Positions 52,808-60,995 of a DNA stretch of 64,000 nucleotides are shown here, piece by piece. The notes below the pieces were generated by a model that saw nothing but the letters and a program-made list of their open reading frames with translations, made no database searches and was not told where the DNA came from. Numbering within the stretch: position 1 is the stretch's first letter; every line of letters begins with the position of its first letter. The position numbers and the translations under genes are program-made. The stretch is from Myxococcus virescens (GTDB lineage: Bacteria > Myxococcota > Myxococcia > Myxococcales > Myxococcaceae): positions 124,001-188,000 of the forward strand of contig NZ_FNAJ01000015.1 of assembly GCF_900101905.1 (NCBI RefSeq). Direction: 5' to 3'.

Positions 52808-54049
52808 CTACCAGAGACCCTTGGCTTGAAGCAGCTCGCCCACGCGGCGGGGCTCGGCGCGCCAGGCGGTGAAGAAGTCCTCAGCGGCGTCGGGGGACAG
52901 GTTCTCCCAGACGAGGCGGCCGGTGTCCTCCTCGCGGCGGCAGCGCACGAAGGTGGAGCGCACCTGTTCGGGCGAGTCGAAGGAGAGGCTGTCGAGCAGC
53001 TCCGGGCTCTGGCTGGTGAGCAGGGCCTGCCGGGGTTCGAGCTGTTCGAGGATGGCGCGGACCTGCCGGGGGTGGAAGGCGTGCGCGATCTCATCCGCGA
53101 TGACGACGGCGCGGGCGTGGGCCAGGTAGTGGAGGAAGGCCACCAGGCGCTTCTGGCCGTAGCCGAGCTGCCGGGCGGAGAGGCGCTGGCCGGCGGCGGT
53201 GACGAAGCAGAGGTCCAGGTTTCCCAGGGACAGCGTTTCGTATTTGCCCTGGGGTTGGGTCTCCAGCGGGGACAGGAGCGCCTCCGCGGACGCGAAGCCG
53301 AGGAGCCGGGCGGCGTCACGGAGGAAGGGGACGTTCTCCGAGGACAGCACGTAGCGGGAGGCGCCCCACTGCGCGGCGGCGACCTTGCGCAGGCCGTCGA
53401 GCAGGTCTTCCGAGGCCACGCCCGTGCCCGTCGCGAGCACGCCCTCCGTGCGGCGGGAGAGCCGCAGCTCGGCATGCCAGAGCTGGTCGAAGTGGGCGAG
53501 CCCCTCGTCGAAGCGGCGGAGGTCGGCCTGGGCGGAGACCTCGCGCGCCATGGCGAGCATCGGCTCCACGGCGGCGGTGCCCTCGCCCGTCTTCTCCACC
53601 CAGGCGATGCCGCCCGTCATCAAGACGAGCCAGAGCCGGCCACCGACTTCGGGAGCGATGCGCTCATGCACGACGTCGGTGGTGTCGTCCTCGCGGGAGA
53701 CGCGGAGCTGCTGGCCTTCGCGGTGGATGACCAGCGGCCAGGCCATGTCGCGCGGGGCCACGGTGATGTCCATGGACAGGCCGCTCGTGCCTTCCGCGCC
53801 CGAGGGCACGTTGCGCACGCGCACGGTGATGCGTCCGGTGTCCGCGGCCAGCGCATATTCGAGGTCGAACGCCTCATGCCGCAGCGGCGTGAAGTCCGAG
53901 CTGACCACGGCGGCGGCGAGGTCCAACAGCGTGGACTTCCCGGTGCCGTTCTCCCCGAGCAGCACGTTGAGGGACGGGCTGAAGAGCAACCGCGTCCCGG
54001 GCTTCACGGAGCGGAACTGGTGGACCTGGAGCCACTGGAGCTTGAGCAT
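52808..54049 (-). CDS. AAA-family ATPase (RecF/OLD-like ABC-ATPase fold)
   Basis: 413 residues from the ATG at 54049. The N-terminus LQVHQFRSVKPGTRLLF and Walker A LLGENGTGKST near 33 match the AAA_15/AAA_21 group. A signature-like ARQLGYGQKRLV near 305 and Walker B VVIADEIAHAFHP near 330 complete the ATPase. A middle domain of about 170 residues is inserted. No nuclease (TOPRIM) domain follows, so it is not a full OLD protein. Related ATPases serve in several anti-phage systems, but no partner nuclease is encoded next to it. It is 34 bp downstream of the SMI1/KNR4 gene and may share its transcript. Confidence 0.75.
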   Translation of the reverse strand: MLKLQWLQVHQFRSVKPGTRLLFSPSLNVLLGENGTGKSTLLDLAAAVVSSDFTPLRHEAFDLEYALAADTGRITVRVRNVPSGAEGTSGLSMDITVAPRDMAWPLVIHREGQQLRVSREDDTTDVVHERIAPEVGGRLWLVLMTGGIAWVEKTGEGTAAVEPMLAMAREVSAQADLRRFDEGLAHFDQLWHAELRLSRRTEGVLATGTGVASEDLLDGLRKVAAAQWGASRYVLSSENVPFLRDAARLLGFASAEALLSPLETQPQGKYETLSLGNLDLCFVTAAGQRLSARQLGYGQKRLVAFLHYLAHARAVVIADEIAHAFHPRQVRAILEQLEPRQALLTSQSPELLDSLSFDSPEQVRSTFVRCRREEDTGRLVWENLSPDAAEDFFTAWRAEPRRVGELLQAKGLW

Positions 54050-54083
54050 CAACCGGAAGACTGGCTCCCTGGACGCTTCAGCG

Positions 54084-54533
54084 TCAACTCGCGCCGCACG
54101 GCGGCACGGCCCCCCGGGACTCCCAGATGGGCCGGCGCTTGTCCACCCACGCGAAGACCTTGTTGGACCAGAAGCTGGCCATCGTCAGCGTCACGCAGTC
54201 GCCCGTATCGACATGGACGATGTCCCACTGGTCCGCGTTATTCCGACTCCGGGTGTCGAAGCCCAGCCGGTGCTGGCCGTCGAACGTGGCGAAATGCACG
54301 AAGCCACCCACCGGAACCCACTGCGAACAGGGCAGGACGCTCAGCGCGGGCTCCCGCACGACGAGTCCATCATGCGCGCGCCAGAAGAGCTCGACCTGGA
54401 ATGGAAGCGGTCCGCCGAGCCGCTCCGAGAGCGCCTGGAGTGCCTCGGTTGAAGCGGGTGGGTGGAAGACCACCTCCAGCCCACGAGAGGCGCTCCGCTT
54501 GTCGAGGGCACGGCGAAACTCTTCCACTCTCAT
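54084..54533 (-). CDS. SMI1/KNR4-family protein
   Basis: 149 residues; start at 54533 with GGAGTCGG upstream. The pattern LSERLGGPLPFQVELFWRAHDGL near residues 30-53 is the conserved SMI1/KNR4 start, followed by FDTRSRNNADQWDIVHVD and the FWSNKVFAWVD tail. Family members are often immunity proteins for secreted toxins, but many are solitary regulators. No toxin gene is next to it; the neighbour on the same strand is the AAA ATPase. Role uncertain. Confidence 0.75.
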   Translation of the reverse strand: MRVEEFRRALDKRSASRGLEVVFHPPASTEALQALSERLGGPLPFQVELFWRAHDGLVVREPALSVLPCSQWVPVGGFVHFATFDGQHRLGFDTRSRNNADQWDIVHVDTGDCVTLTMASFWSNKVFAWVDKRRPIWESRGAVPPCGAS

Positions 54534-55131
54534 TCCGACTCCATGGCAGCGGTGGAAGGGCGCAGGGATGCGCCATCCATGAGGGTGCTGTGATGCAGCG
54601 ACACGGGGCGCCCAGTCTAGCGCCTTGGCATCTACACCGGCCCCGGTGGAGCCTGCATCTTCCCCTGCGACTGAGATGACTGCGGAGAACGGGCCGGACA
54701 CCGACCTGTACAACCACGCGGGCGGGCGGCGGGCCTATCCTGGGCCCCTCGTTCGACATGACCGCCAACCTCGACTGCGAGCGCGTCAACGCGCGAGGCT
54801 TCGCGGGCGTGCTGACCCCAGCGCCACTTTCGGCCGGTGGCAGGACCACCCTCGCGCCCAGCCTCCCGGGAACGGACGCACGCCCCCTCACGGGGATGCT
54901 GCGCTTCGACGACGACTGGGACGCGGAGCGCTGAGCTGTTGTCCAAGCCCGCGCAGTCGCATCGCCCCCGGAGGCCGTGCATGACAGCAGCCCCGCCCCA
55001 CGGGCTGCCTGTCCTGCCCTGCTTCATGCACTGACACGCAGCCCCGTCCCTTTTTCTGTCCACCAGACGCAAGGCAGCCCCACCAGCCGTGGTGGCTGGG
55101 CAACGCGCTTCCTACCTGTGCGCGCGCTCCC
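54534..55131. other. Intergenic region between SMI1-like gene and efflux operon
   Basis: This 598-bp region holds the divergent promoters of the 54533 gene and the efflux operon. It also holds a possible 58-residue gene or remnant, listed separately. A 7-bp stem (GCAGCCC/GGGCTGC, 54987-55008) is present but has no T-run. No operator for the pump operon could be identified. Confidence 0.4.
54758..54934 (+). CDS. Possible 58-residue gene or C-terminal gene remnant
   Basis: An ATG at 54758 opens a frame to a TGA at 54934. The sequence (MTANLDCERVNARGFAGVLT... PLTGMLRFDDDWDAER) has balanced composition, unlike the Arg/Pro-rich shadow frames around it. No good ribosome-binding site is present. 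It could be a small orphan gene or the tail of a decayed one; in-frame sequence just upstream (PILGPSFD) also looks protein-like. Family unknown. Confidence 0.3.
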   Translation: MTANLDCERVNARGFAGVLTPAPLSAGGRTTLAPSLPGTDARPLTGMLRFDDDWDAER

Positions 55132-56610
55132 ATGAATGCCCTGCTGCTCGCAGCCCTGCTGTCCCACGCCTCCAGCCTCCTGCTGGCCCAGGCGGGCCCC
55201 GGCACCGACGCGGGCGTGGAGCCCCCCGCGGCCCGCGCTCCCGCCCTCTCCCCGGAGACACCCGAACCACCGCGGTTCCCAGTGTCAGACCCACTGCTGA
55301 AGCCCATTCCCCCAGCCGACATGCAGGTGGCGACCTGGGAAGAGGCGCTGCAACTGCTGCGTCAACGCTCCACCCGCCTGTACACCGCGCTCGCCCAGGT
55401 GGAGGCCGCGGCGGGCGTGCAGCGAATCGCCCTGGCCGCGTTGCTGCCCACGCTCATCGGCACCGTCTCCGTCCAGTCCAACGTGCTCAATCCCGACGCG
55501 ACGCCGCTCCTGGGTGGTGGCGGTGGTGGCGGCGGAGCGGGAGGCGGAATCGGCGGGGGCATTGGCGGCGACGTCGGAGGCGCCCAGTCCCCGGGCCTCA
55601 CCCGCCCGCCTTTCCTGGGACTGCTGAACGCCACCCAGCCCCTGTTCAACCTCTCGTCCATCATCGCGCTGGGCACCGCCCGCGAGGCCCGACGCACCGC
55701 CAACCTATCGCTGGCGGAGACGCGGCGCCAGCTCACCAGCGCACTGGCCCAGTCACTGGTGCTCGTCGCCGCGCAGGAGCGGATGGCCGAGGTCAACCGC
55801 GTCAACCTGCGCACCGCCCTGGAGCGGCTGGCCCTCACGGAGCGCCGCTTCGAACTGGGCGCGGGCACGCGGCTGGACGTCGTGCGCGTGCAGCAGGACA
55901 CGGAGACGGCGCGCAACCTCGTCGTCCTGGGTGACGAGACCCTGCGCAAGGCCCGTGAAACGCTGGGACTGGTGCTGGGCATTCCTCGAGGCGTGGGCCT
56001 GGCCCGGGGCGTCCAGTTGGAGACCCTGCTCCAGCAATCGCGGCGTGACTGCCAGCAACTGGAGTCGCTCGACCGGCGCGCGGACATCGCGGTGGCGCGC
56101 TCGCGGCGCACGCTGGCCGAGCGGCAGGTGTCGGAAGTGAAGGCGCGTTATGCCCCGACGCTCGCGCTGACCAGCACCACCCTGGCCCTCACCGTGGAAG
56201 AGGGCTTCGTGACGGTGCCGGTGTGGAACATCGGCGCCAGCCTGGTGCTGCCCTTCTGGGATGGCGGCGCACGAGAGGGCCAACTGCGGCAGACGCGCGC
56301 GGGCGTGGAGGTGGCGAAGCAGGGGCTGGTGGAGCTGGAGCGCACCGCTTCGGTGGAGGTGCTGCAGGCACGGCGCGCCGTACAGGTGGCGGAGGCGGCC
56401 ACGCGCATCGCGGGCCGGGGACGCGCCCTGGCCGAGGAGAACGACCGGCTCACCCGGCGCAGCTTCGAGGTGGGAACGGGGACCAGCCTGGAGCTCATCC
56501 AGACAGCGTCGGACCTCCGCCAAGCGGAGCTGCTGCTGGTGGTGCGCGAGTTCGAGCTGGAGCAGGCGAGGGTCGCGGCGTTTCTCACGGAGGCGGCATG
56601 CGATTGGTGA
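55132..56610 (+). CDS. TolC-family outer-membrane efflux protein
   Basis: 492 residues from 55132. A signal peptide ends near LLAQA. Two internally similar helical/strand repeats are visible (ALAQVEAAAGVQRIAL, ALAQSLVLVAAQERMAEV, then FELGAGTRLDVVRVQQD and FEVGTGTSLELIQTASD), the TolC duplication. A Gly-only stretch near residues 125-148, unusually long, lies where the first extracellular loop is expected. It should form the outer-membrane channel of a tripartite pump with the next two genes; its 3' end overlaps the adaptor gene by 13 bp. Confidence 0.88.
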   Translation: MNALLLAALLSHASSLLLAQAGPGTDAGVEPPAARAPALSPETPEPPRFPVSDPLLKPIPPADMQVATWEEALQLLRQRSTRLYTALAQVEAAAGVQRIALAALLPTLIGTVSVQSNVLNPDATPLLGGGGGGGGAGGGIGGGIGGDVGGAQSPGLTRPPFLGLLNATQPLFNLSSIIALGTAREARRTANLSLAETRRQLTSALAQSLVLVAAQERMAEVNRVNLRTALERLALTERRFELGAGTRLDVVRVQQDTETARNLVVLGDETLRKARETLGLVLGIPRGVGLARGVQLETLLQQSRRDCQQLESLDRRADIAVARSRRTLAERQVSEVKARYAPTLALTSTTLALTVEEGFVTVPVWNIGASLVLPFWDGGAREGQLRQTRAGVEVAKQGLVELERTASVEVLQARRAVQVAEAATRIAGRGRALAEENDRLTRRSFEVGTGTSLELIQTASDLRQAELLLVVREFELEQARVAAFLTEAACDW

Positions 56611-57755
56611 GGACGTGGAGCACGGGACTCGCCGTTCTGCTCCTCGTGGGCTGCCGCTCGCAGGGCGACGCAGGGCCGCAAGGAGGCCAGGCGGCCACGA
56701 ACCAGCCCATGCCGGTGGAGGTGGAGCGCCTGGTCCCCGCCGAGGTGCGCGAGTCCAACGAGTACCTGGGTGCGCTCATCTCCCGCAGCAGCATCACCGT
56801 CTATCCGCAGGTCGCTGGCTACGTGAAGTCGATTCCACTCAAGCCGGGAGCACGCGTCGAACAGGGTGAAGTGCTGCTCGTGGTGGATCCCCGACGAGAA
56901 AGCGCGGGCCTGCGCGCCACCCAGGCGCAGCAAGCCGCCGCCATGGCGCAGCGAGCGTACGCCCAACAGACGCGCAAGCGCAGTGAGCAGTTGCTGAAGG
57001 AGGGACTCCAGAGCCGCCAGGATTATGACCAGGCGGTGGCGCAGGCACTGCAAGCCGAGGCCAGCGCGCGCGCCATCGAAGCCCAGGTGCAGGCCCAGGA
57101 GGTCCAGCTCGGCTTCTACGAGGTGAGCGCGCCCTTCGCCGGCATCGTGGGCGACTACCCGGTGAACGTGGGCGACTTCGTGACGCAGCAGACGGCCCTC
57201 ACCACGTTGGACCAGAGCAACACGTTGGAGCTGTCCGTCCAGATTCCCGTCGAGCGGGCAGGCACCGTCCGGGTGGGCACCACGCCAGTGGAGGTGTTGG
57301 ACCCGGAGGGCCGGCTCGTGGTGTCCGCGCCGGTGTTCTTCGTAGCGCCCACGCCCAACGCCACCACGCAACTGGTGGAGATACGCAGCGTCTTCGAGAA
57401 CACCGTGGGCCTGCGCGCGGGACAGTTCGTGCGCGCCCGGGTCGTCTATGCCACGCGGGAGGCCTTGCGCGTCCCGACCGCCGCCGTCACCCGCATCAGC
57501 AGTCAGTCCTTCGTCTTCGTGATGCGGGACTCCGACGCGGGCACCGTGGCGCAGCGGGCGCCGGTGAGCCTGGGACTCGTCTCTGGCAATGACTACGAGG
57601 TGACGGGCGGACTGGACGCGGGCACGCCCGTGGTGCTCAGCGGCATCCAGATGCTCCGCGATGGCCAGCCCATCCAACCCAAGGCCCCCTCGCGCAAGCC
57701 ACCTCAGGGCGTAGGCGGCAGCGGGACCGACGGCGGCACCCCGCCGGAACAGTGA
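56598..57755 (+). CDS. RND efflux periplasmic adaptor (membrane-fusion protein)
   Basis: 385 residues from 56598, overlapping the TolC gene by 13 bp. The signal peptide ends in LLLVGCRS, a lipobox, so it is lipid-anchored like AcrA. The barrel-sandwich halves VYPQVAGYVKSIPLKPGARV near 59-78 and FYEVSAPFAGIVGDYPVNVG near 173-192 flank a coiled-coil hairpin. The C-terminal beta-barrel and membrane-proximal domains follow (RVPTAAVTRISSQSFVFV). It connects the RND pump to TolC. Length and order are normal for the family. Confidence 0.9.
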   Translation: MRLVRTWSTGLAVLLLVGCRSQGDAGPQGGQAATNQPMPVEVERLVPAEVRESNEYLGALISRSSITVYPQVAGYVKSIPLKPGARVEQGEVLLVVDPRRESAGLRATQAQQAAAMAQRAYAQQTRKRSEQLLKEGLQSRQDYDQAVAQALQAEASARAIEAQVQAQEVQLGFYEVSAPFAGIVGDYPVNVGDFVTQQTALTTLDQSNTLELSVQIPVERAGTVRVGTTPVEVLDPEGRLVVSAPVFFVAPTPNATTQLVEIRSVFENTVGLRAGQFVRARVVYATREALRVPTAAVTRISSQSFVFVMRDSDAGTVAQRAPVSLGLVSGNDYEVTGGLDAGTPVVLSGIQMLRDGQPIQPKAPSRKPPQGVGGSGTDGGTPPEQ

Positions 57756-57764
57756 GGGGCCGCC

Positions 57765-60700
57765 ATGTTCACCGACTTCTTCATCCGCCGTCCCGTCTTC
57801 GCCAGCGTGGTGTCCATCATCATCACCCTGGTGGGGGCCATCTCCATCCCCAACCTGCCCATCGAGCAGTACCCAGACCTGTCGTTGCCCGTGGTGCAGG
57901 TGACGGCGACGTACATCGGCGCCTCCGCGGAGACGGTGGAGAGCGCCGTCACCACCGTGCTGGAGCGGCAGCTCAACGGCGTGGAGGGCATGCGTTACAT
58001 CTCCTCCACCAGCAGCAACACGGGCGTGAGCACCATCACCGTCACCTTCGACCCGGGACGGGACCTGGACATCGCCGCGGTGGACGTCCAGAACCGCGTG
58101 GCCACCGCGTCCGCGCAGCTTCCGGCCGCCGTCAACGCGCTGGGCGTCACCATCACCAAGGCCCAGACGCAGCTGCTCATGGCCTTCGGCTTGTTCGACG
58201 AGGAGAACCGTTACGAGACGGGCTTCCTCAGCAACTACGCGGACGTCTTCATCCGGGACGCGCTGCTGCGTGTGACGGGCGTGGGCGACGTGCGGATTTT
58301 CGGCGAGCGGCGCTTCGCCATGCGGCTGTGGCTGGACCCCTCGGAGCTGGCGCGGCGTGGGCTCGCCGCCACGGACGTGGTGAACGCCCTGCGTGCGCAG
58401 AACGTTCAAATCGGCGCGGGACAGGTGGGTCAGCAGCCAGCGCCGCCGGGACAGACGTACCAGTTCACGGTGCGCGTGCTGGGGCAGCTCACGTCCGCGG
58501 AGGAGTTCGGCAACATCGTGGTGCAGCAGGGGCCGGACGGCTCGCTGGTGCGGCTGAAGGACGTGGGCAGCGCGGAGCTGGGCGCGGAGAACTACGGGCA
58601 GCTTCTGCGCTTCAACGGCCGCGAGGCCGTGGGCCTGGGCATCTTCCAGCTCCCCGGCTCCAACGCGCTGGAGGTGCGCGACGGCGTCATCGCCGAGCTG
58701 GAGCGGCTGAAGGGCAACTTCCCGCCGGGCATGCGCTACCAGCGCGCCTTCGACACCACGGCGGCGGTGCAGGCCTCCATCGAGGAGGTGCTGGTGACGC
58801 TGGGCGAGGCCATCTTCCTGGTGGTGCTGGTCATCTTCATCTTCCTGCACGGCTGGCGCAGCGTGCTGGTGGTGGCCACCACGTTGCCCGTGTCGCTGGT
58901 AGGCACCTTCCTCTTCGTCAACGCGTTCGGCTTCTCCATCAACACGCTGACGCTCTTCGGCCTCACGCTGGCCACGGGCCTGGTGGTGGATGACGCCATC
59001 ATCGTCATCGAGAACGTCGAGCGCACCATGGAGCAGGACAACGTGGGCCCTCGCGAAGCCACCCACCGGAGCATGAAGCAGGTGGCCGGCGCGCTGGTGG
59101 CCATTGCCCTGGTGCTGTCCGCGGTGTTCGTACCGGTGTCCTTCTTCCCCGGCACCACCGGCATCATCTACCGGCAGTTCGCCCTCACCCTGGCCTTCTC
59201 CATCAGCCTGTCCGCGCTGGTGGCGCTCACCCTGTCCCCCGCGCTGTGCGCCATCCTGCTGCGGCCCCACGAAGGCCAGAAGTGGAAGGTCTTCCGCATG
59301 TTCGACCGGGGGCTCGACGCGTTCCGCGACGCCTACGGCCGGATGTTGGCGAAGCTCATCGGACCGCTGCGCTGGCCGGTGGTCATCGCCTTCGTCGTGT
59401 GTCTGGCCGGCACCATCCTGGTGTACCGACTCACGCCCACGGGCTTCATCCCGGGCGAGGACCAGGGCTACCTCATCATCGCCGTGCAGGGACCGGAGGG
59501 CACGTCGCTGGACTACACGCGCAATGTGCTGCTCCAGGCGGAGGACGTGATGCGCCAGCAGCCGGAGGTCGCGGACATCTTCACCGTGGGCGGCTTCTCC
59601 CTGCTGGGCACGGGCGTCAACTACGGCACCCTCTTCGTCAACCTGCACCCGTGGGACGAGCGCAAGCGCACGGAGCAGAGCGTGGCGGGACTGGTGGAGC
59701 GCCTGCGACGCCCGCTGATGGCCCTTGGCGGCGCGCGCGTGTTGCCCTTCGAGCCCCCCGCCATCCGCGGCGTGGGCAGCGTGGGCGGCTTCGAGTTCGT
59801 GCTGGAGGACCAGCAAGGCGGCCGAACGCTCGCTCAGCTCGCGCAGACGACGGACATGTTGGTGGGCGCGGCCAGCCAGGCCCCAGGCCTGCGCGGCGTC
59901 TTCTCCTCCTACACCGCGAACACGCCGCTCCTGGACGTGCAGGTGGACCGGGAGAAGGCCCTGGCGATGGGCGTCCCGCTGGATGGCGTCTTCTCCACGC
60001 TGCAAGTCTACCTGGGCAGCCAGTACGTGAATGACTTCACCTTCGCCAGCCGCGTGTACCGCGTGTACGTGCAGGCCGCCGTGCCGTTCCGCAACGAGCC
60101 GCGCGACATCGACGCGCTCTACGTCCGCTCCGCGAAGGGTGAGATGGTGCCGCTGGAGTCGCTGGTGCAGGTGCGGCCCATCACCAGCGCGCAGAACATC
60201 CAGCACTACAACCTGTACCGCTCGGCGACCATCAACGGGCAGGCCGCGCCGGGCTCCAGCTCCGGGCAGGCCCTGGACACGATGGAGGCGGTGGCGCGCA
60301 AGACGTTGCCCGTGGGCTACACCTTCGAATGGACGGGCCTGTCCCAAGAGCAGAAGGAGGCGGGCCGCAGCGTGCTGGTCATCTTCGGGCTGGGCGTCGT
60401 CTTCGTCTTCCTGGTGCTGTCCGCGCAGTATGAGAGCTTCGCCCTGCCCCTCATCATCCTCCTGGGCGTCCCCGTGGCCATGCTGGGCGCGCTGGGGCTG
60501 CAGAACTTGCGCGGCCTCCAGAACGACGTGTTCTGCCAGGTCGGGCTCGTCATGCTGGTGGGGCTGGCCAGCAAGAACGCCATCCTCATCGTCGAGTTCG
60601 CCGAGCAGCTCCGCCACGAAGGCCGGAGCGTCGTGGACGCCGCTATTCACTCCGCCCAGACGCGCCTGCGGCCCATCCTGATGACGTCCTTCGCGTTCCT

Positions 60701-60926
60701 CATGGGCGTGGTGCCGCTGATGCTCGCCTCGGGGGCGGGGGCCTCCGCGCGCAAGTCCCTGGGCACCACCGTGTTCGGCGGCATGCTGCTGTCCACCTTC
60801 GTGAACCTCATCTTCATCCCCGTGCTGTACGTGGTGATGGAGGCCGCCAGGCTCCGCGTCCGCCGGCAGGGTGATGTCAACACGCCGCCGCCCACCATCC
60901 GCCCACCGGAGCCCCACGCACCCTGA
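57765..60926 (+). CDS. AcrB/MexB-type RND (HAE1) multidrug efflux pump
   Basis: 1053 residues from 57765, 9 bp after the adaptor gene. FIRRPVFASVVSIIITLVGA at the N-terminus and two repeats of about 500 residues with six helices each mark an HAE1 RND pump. The helix-4 proton-relay pair is present in LATGLVVDDAIIVIENVE near 400-417, and GLASKNAILIVEFAE near 933-947 is the second-repeat equivalent with the relay Lys. It should extrude hydrophobic drugs or natural products in exchange for protons. The dedicated operon has no local regulator gene. Confidence 0.93.
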   Translation: MFTDFFIRRPVFASVVSIIITLVGAISIPNLPIEQYPDLSLPVVQVTATYIGASAETVESAVTTVLERQLNGVEGMRYISSTSSNTGVSTITVTFDPGRDLDIAAVDVQNRVATASAQLPAAVNALGVTITKAQTQLLMAFGLFDEENRYETGFLSNYADVFIRDALLRVTGVGDVRIFGERRFAMRLWLDPSELARRGLAATDVVNALRAQNVQIGAGQVGQQPAPPGQTYQFTVRVLGQLTSAEEFGNIVVQQGPDGSLVRLKDVGSAELGAENYGQLLRFNGREAVGLGIFQLPGSNALEVRDGVIAELERLKGNFPPGMRYQRAFDTTAAVQASIEEVLVTLGEAIFLVVLVIFIFLHGWRSVLVVATTLPVSLVGTFLFVNAFGFSINTLTLFGLTLATGLVVDDAIIVIENVERTMEQDNVGPREATHRSMKQVAGALVAIALVLSAVFVPVSFFPGTTGIIYRQFALTLAFSISLSALVALTLSPALCAILLRPHEGQKWKVFRMFDRGLDAFRDAYGRMLAKLIGPLRWPVVIAFVVCLAGTILVYRLTPTGFIPGEDQGYLIIAVQGPEGTSLDYTRNVLLQAEDVMRQQPEVADIFTVGGFSLLGTGVNYGTLFVNLHPWDERKRTEQSVAGLVERLRRPLMALGGARVLPFEPPAIRGVGSVGGFEFVLEDQQGGRTLAQLAQTTDMLVGAASQAPGLRGVFSSYTANTPLLDVQVDREKALAMGVPLDGVFSTLQVYLGSQYVNDFTFASRVYRVYVQAAVPFRNEPRDIDALYVRSAKGEMVPLESLVQVRPITSAQNIQHYNLYRSATINGQAAPGSSSGQALDTMEAVARKTLPVGYTFEWTGLSQEQKEAGRSVLVIFGLGVVFVFLVLSAQYESFALPLIILLGVPVAMLGALGLQNLRGLQNDVFCQVGLVMLVGLASKNAILIVEFAEQLRHEGRSVVDAAIHSAQTRLRPILMTSFAFLMGVVPLMLASGAGASARKSLGTTVFGGMLLSTFVNLIFIPVLYVVMEAARLRVRRQGDVNTPPPTIRPPEPHAP

Positions 60927-60995
60927 GTGCTGGCCTGGGGCCTGGGGGCCCCCCGGATGCCCCGCCGGAGGGGCTTCGTTATTCTGCGGGGTGCC

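Noticed and set aside
54987..55008. GC hairpin upstream of the efflux operon as a terminator
   Set aside because: Only a 7-bp stem with an 8-nt loop and no T-run; the T-rich stretch lies about 35 bp away.
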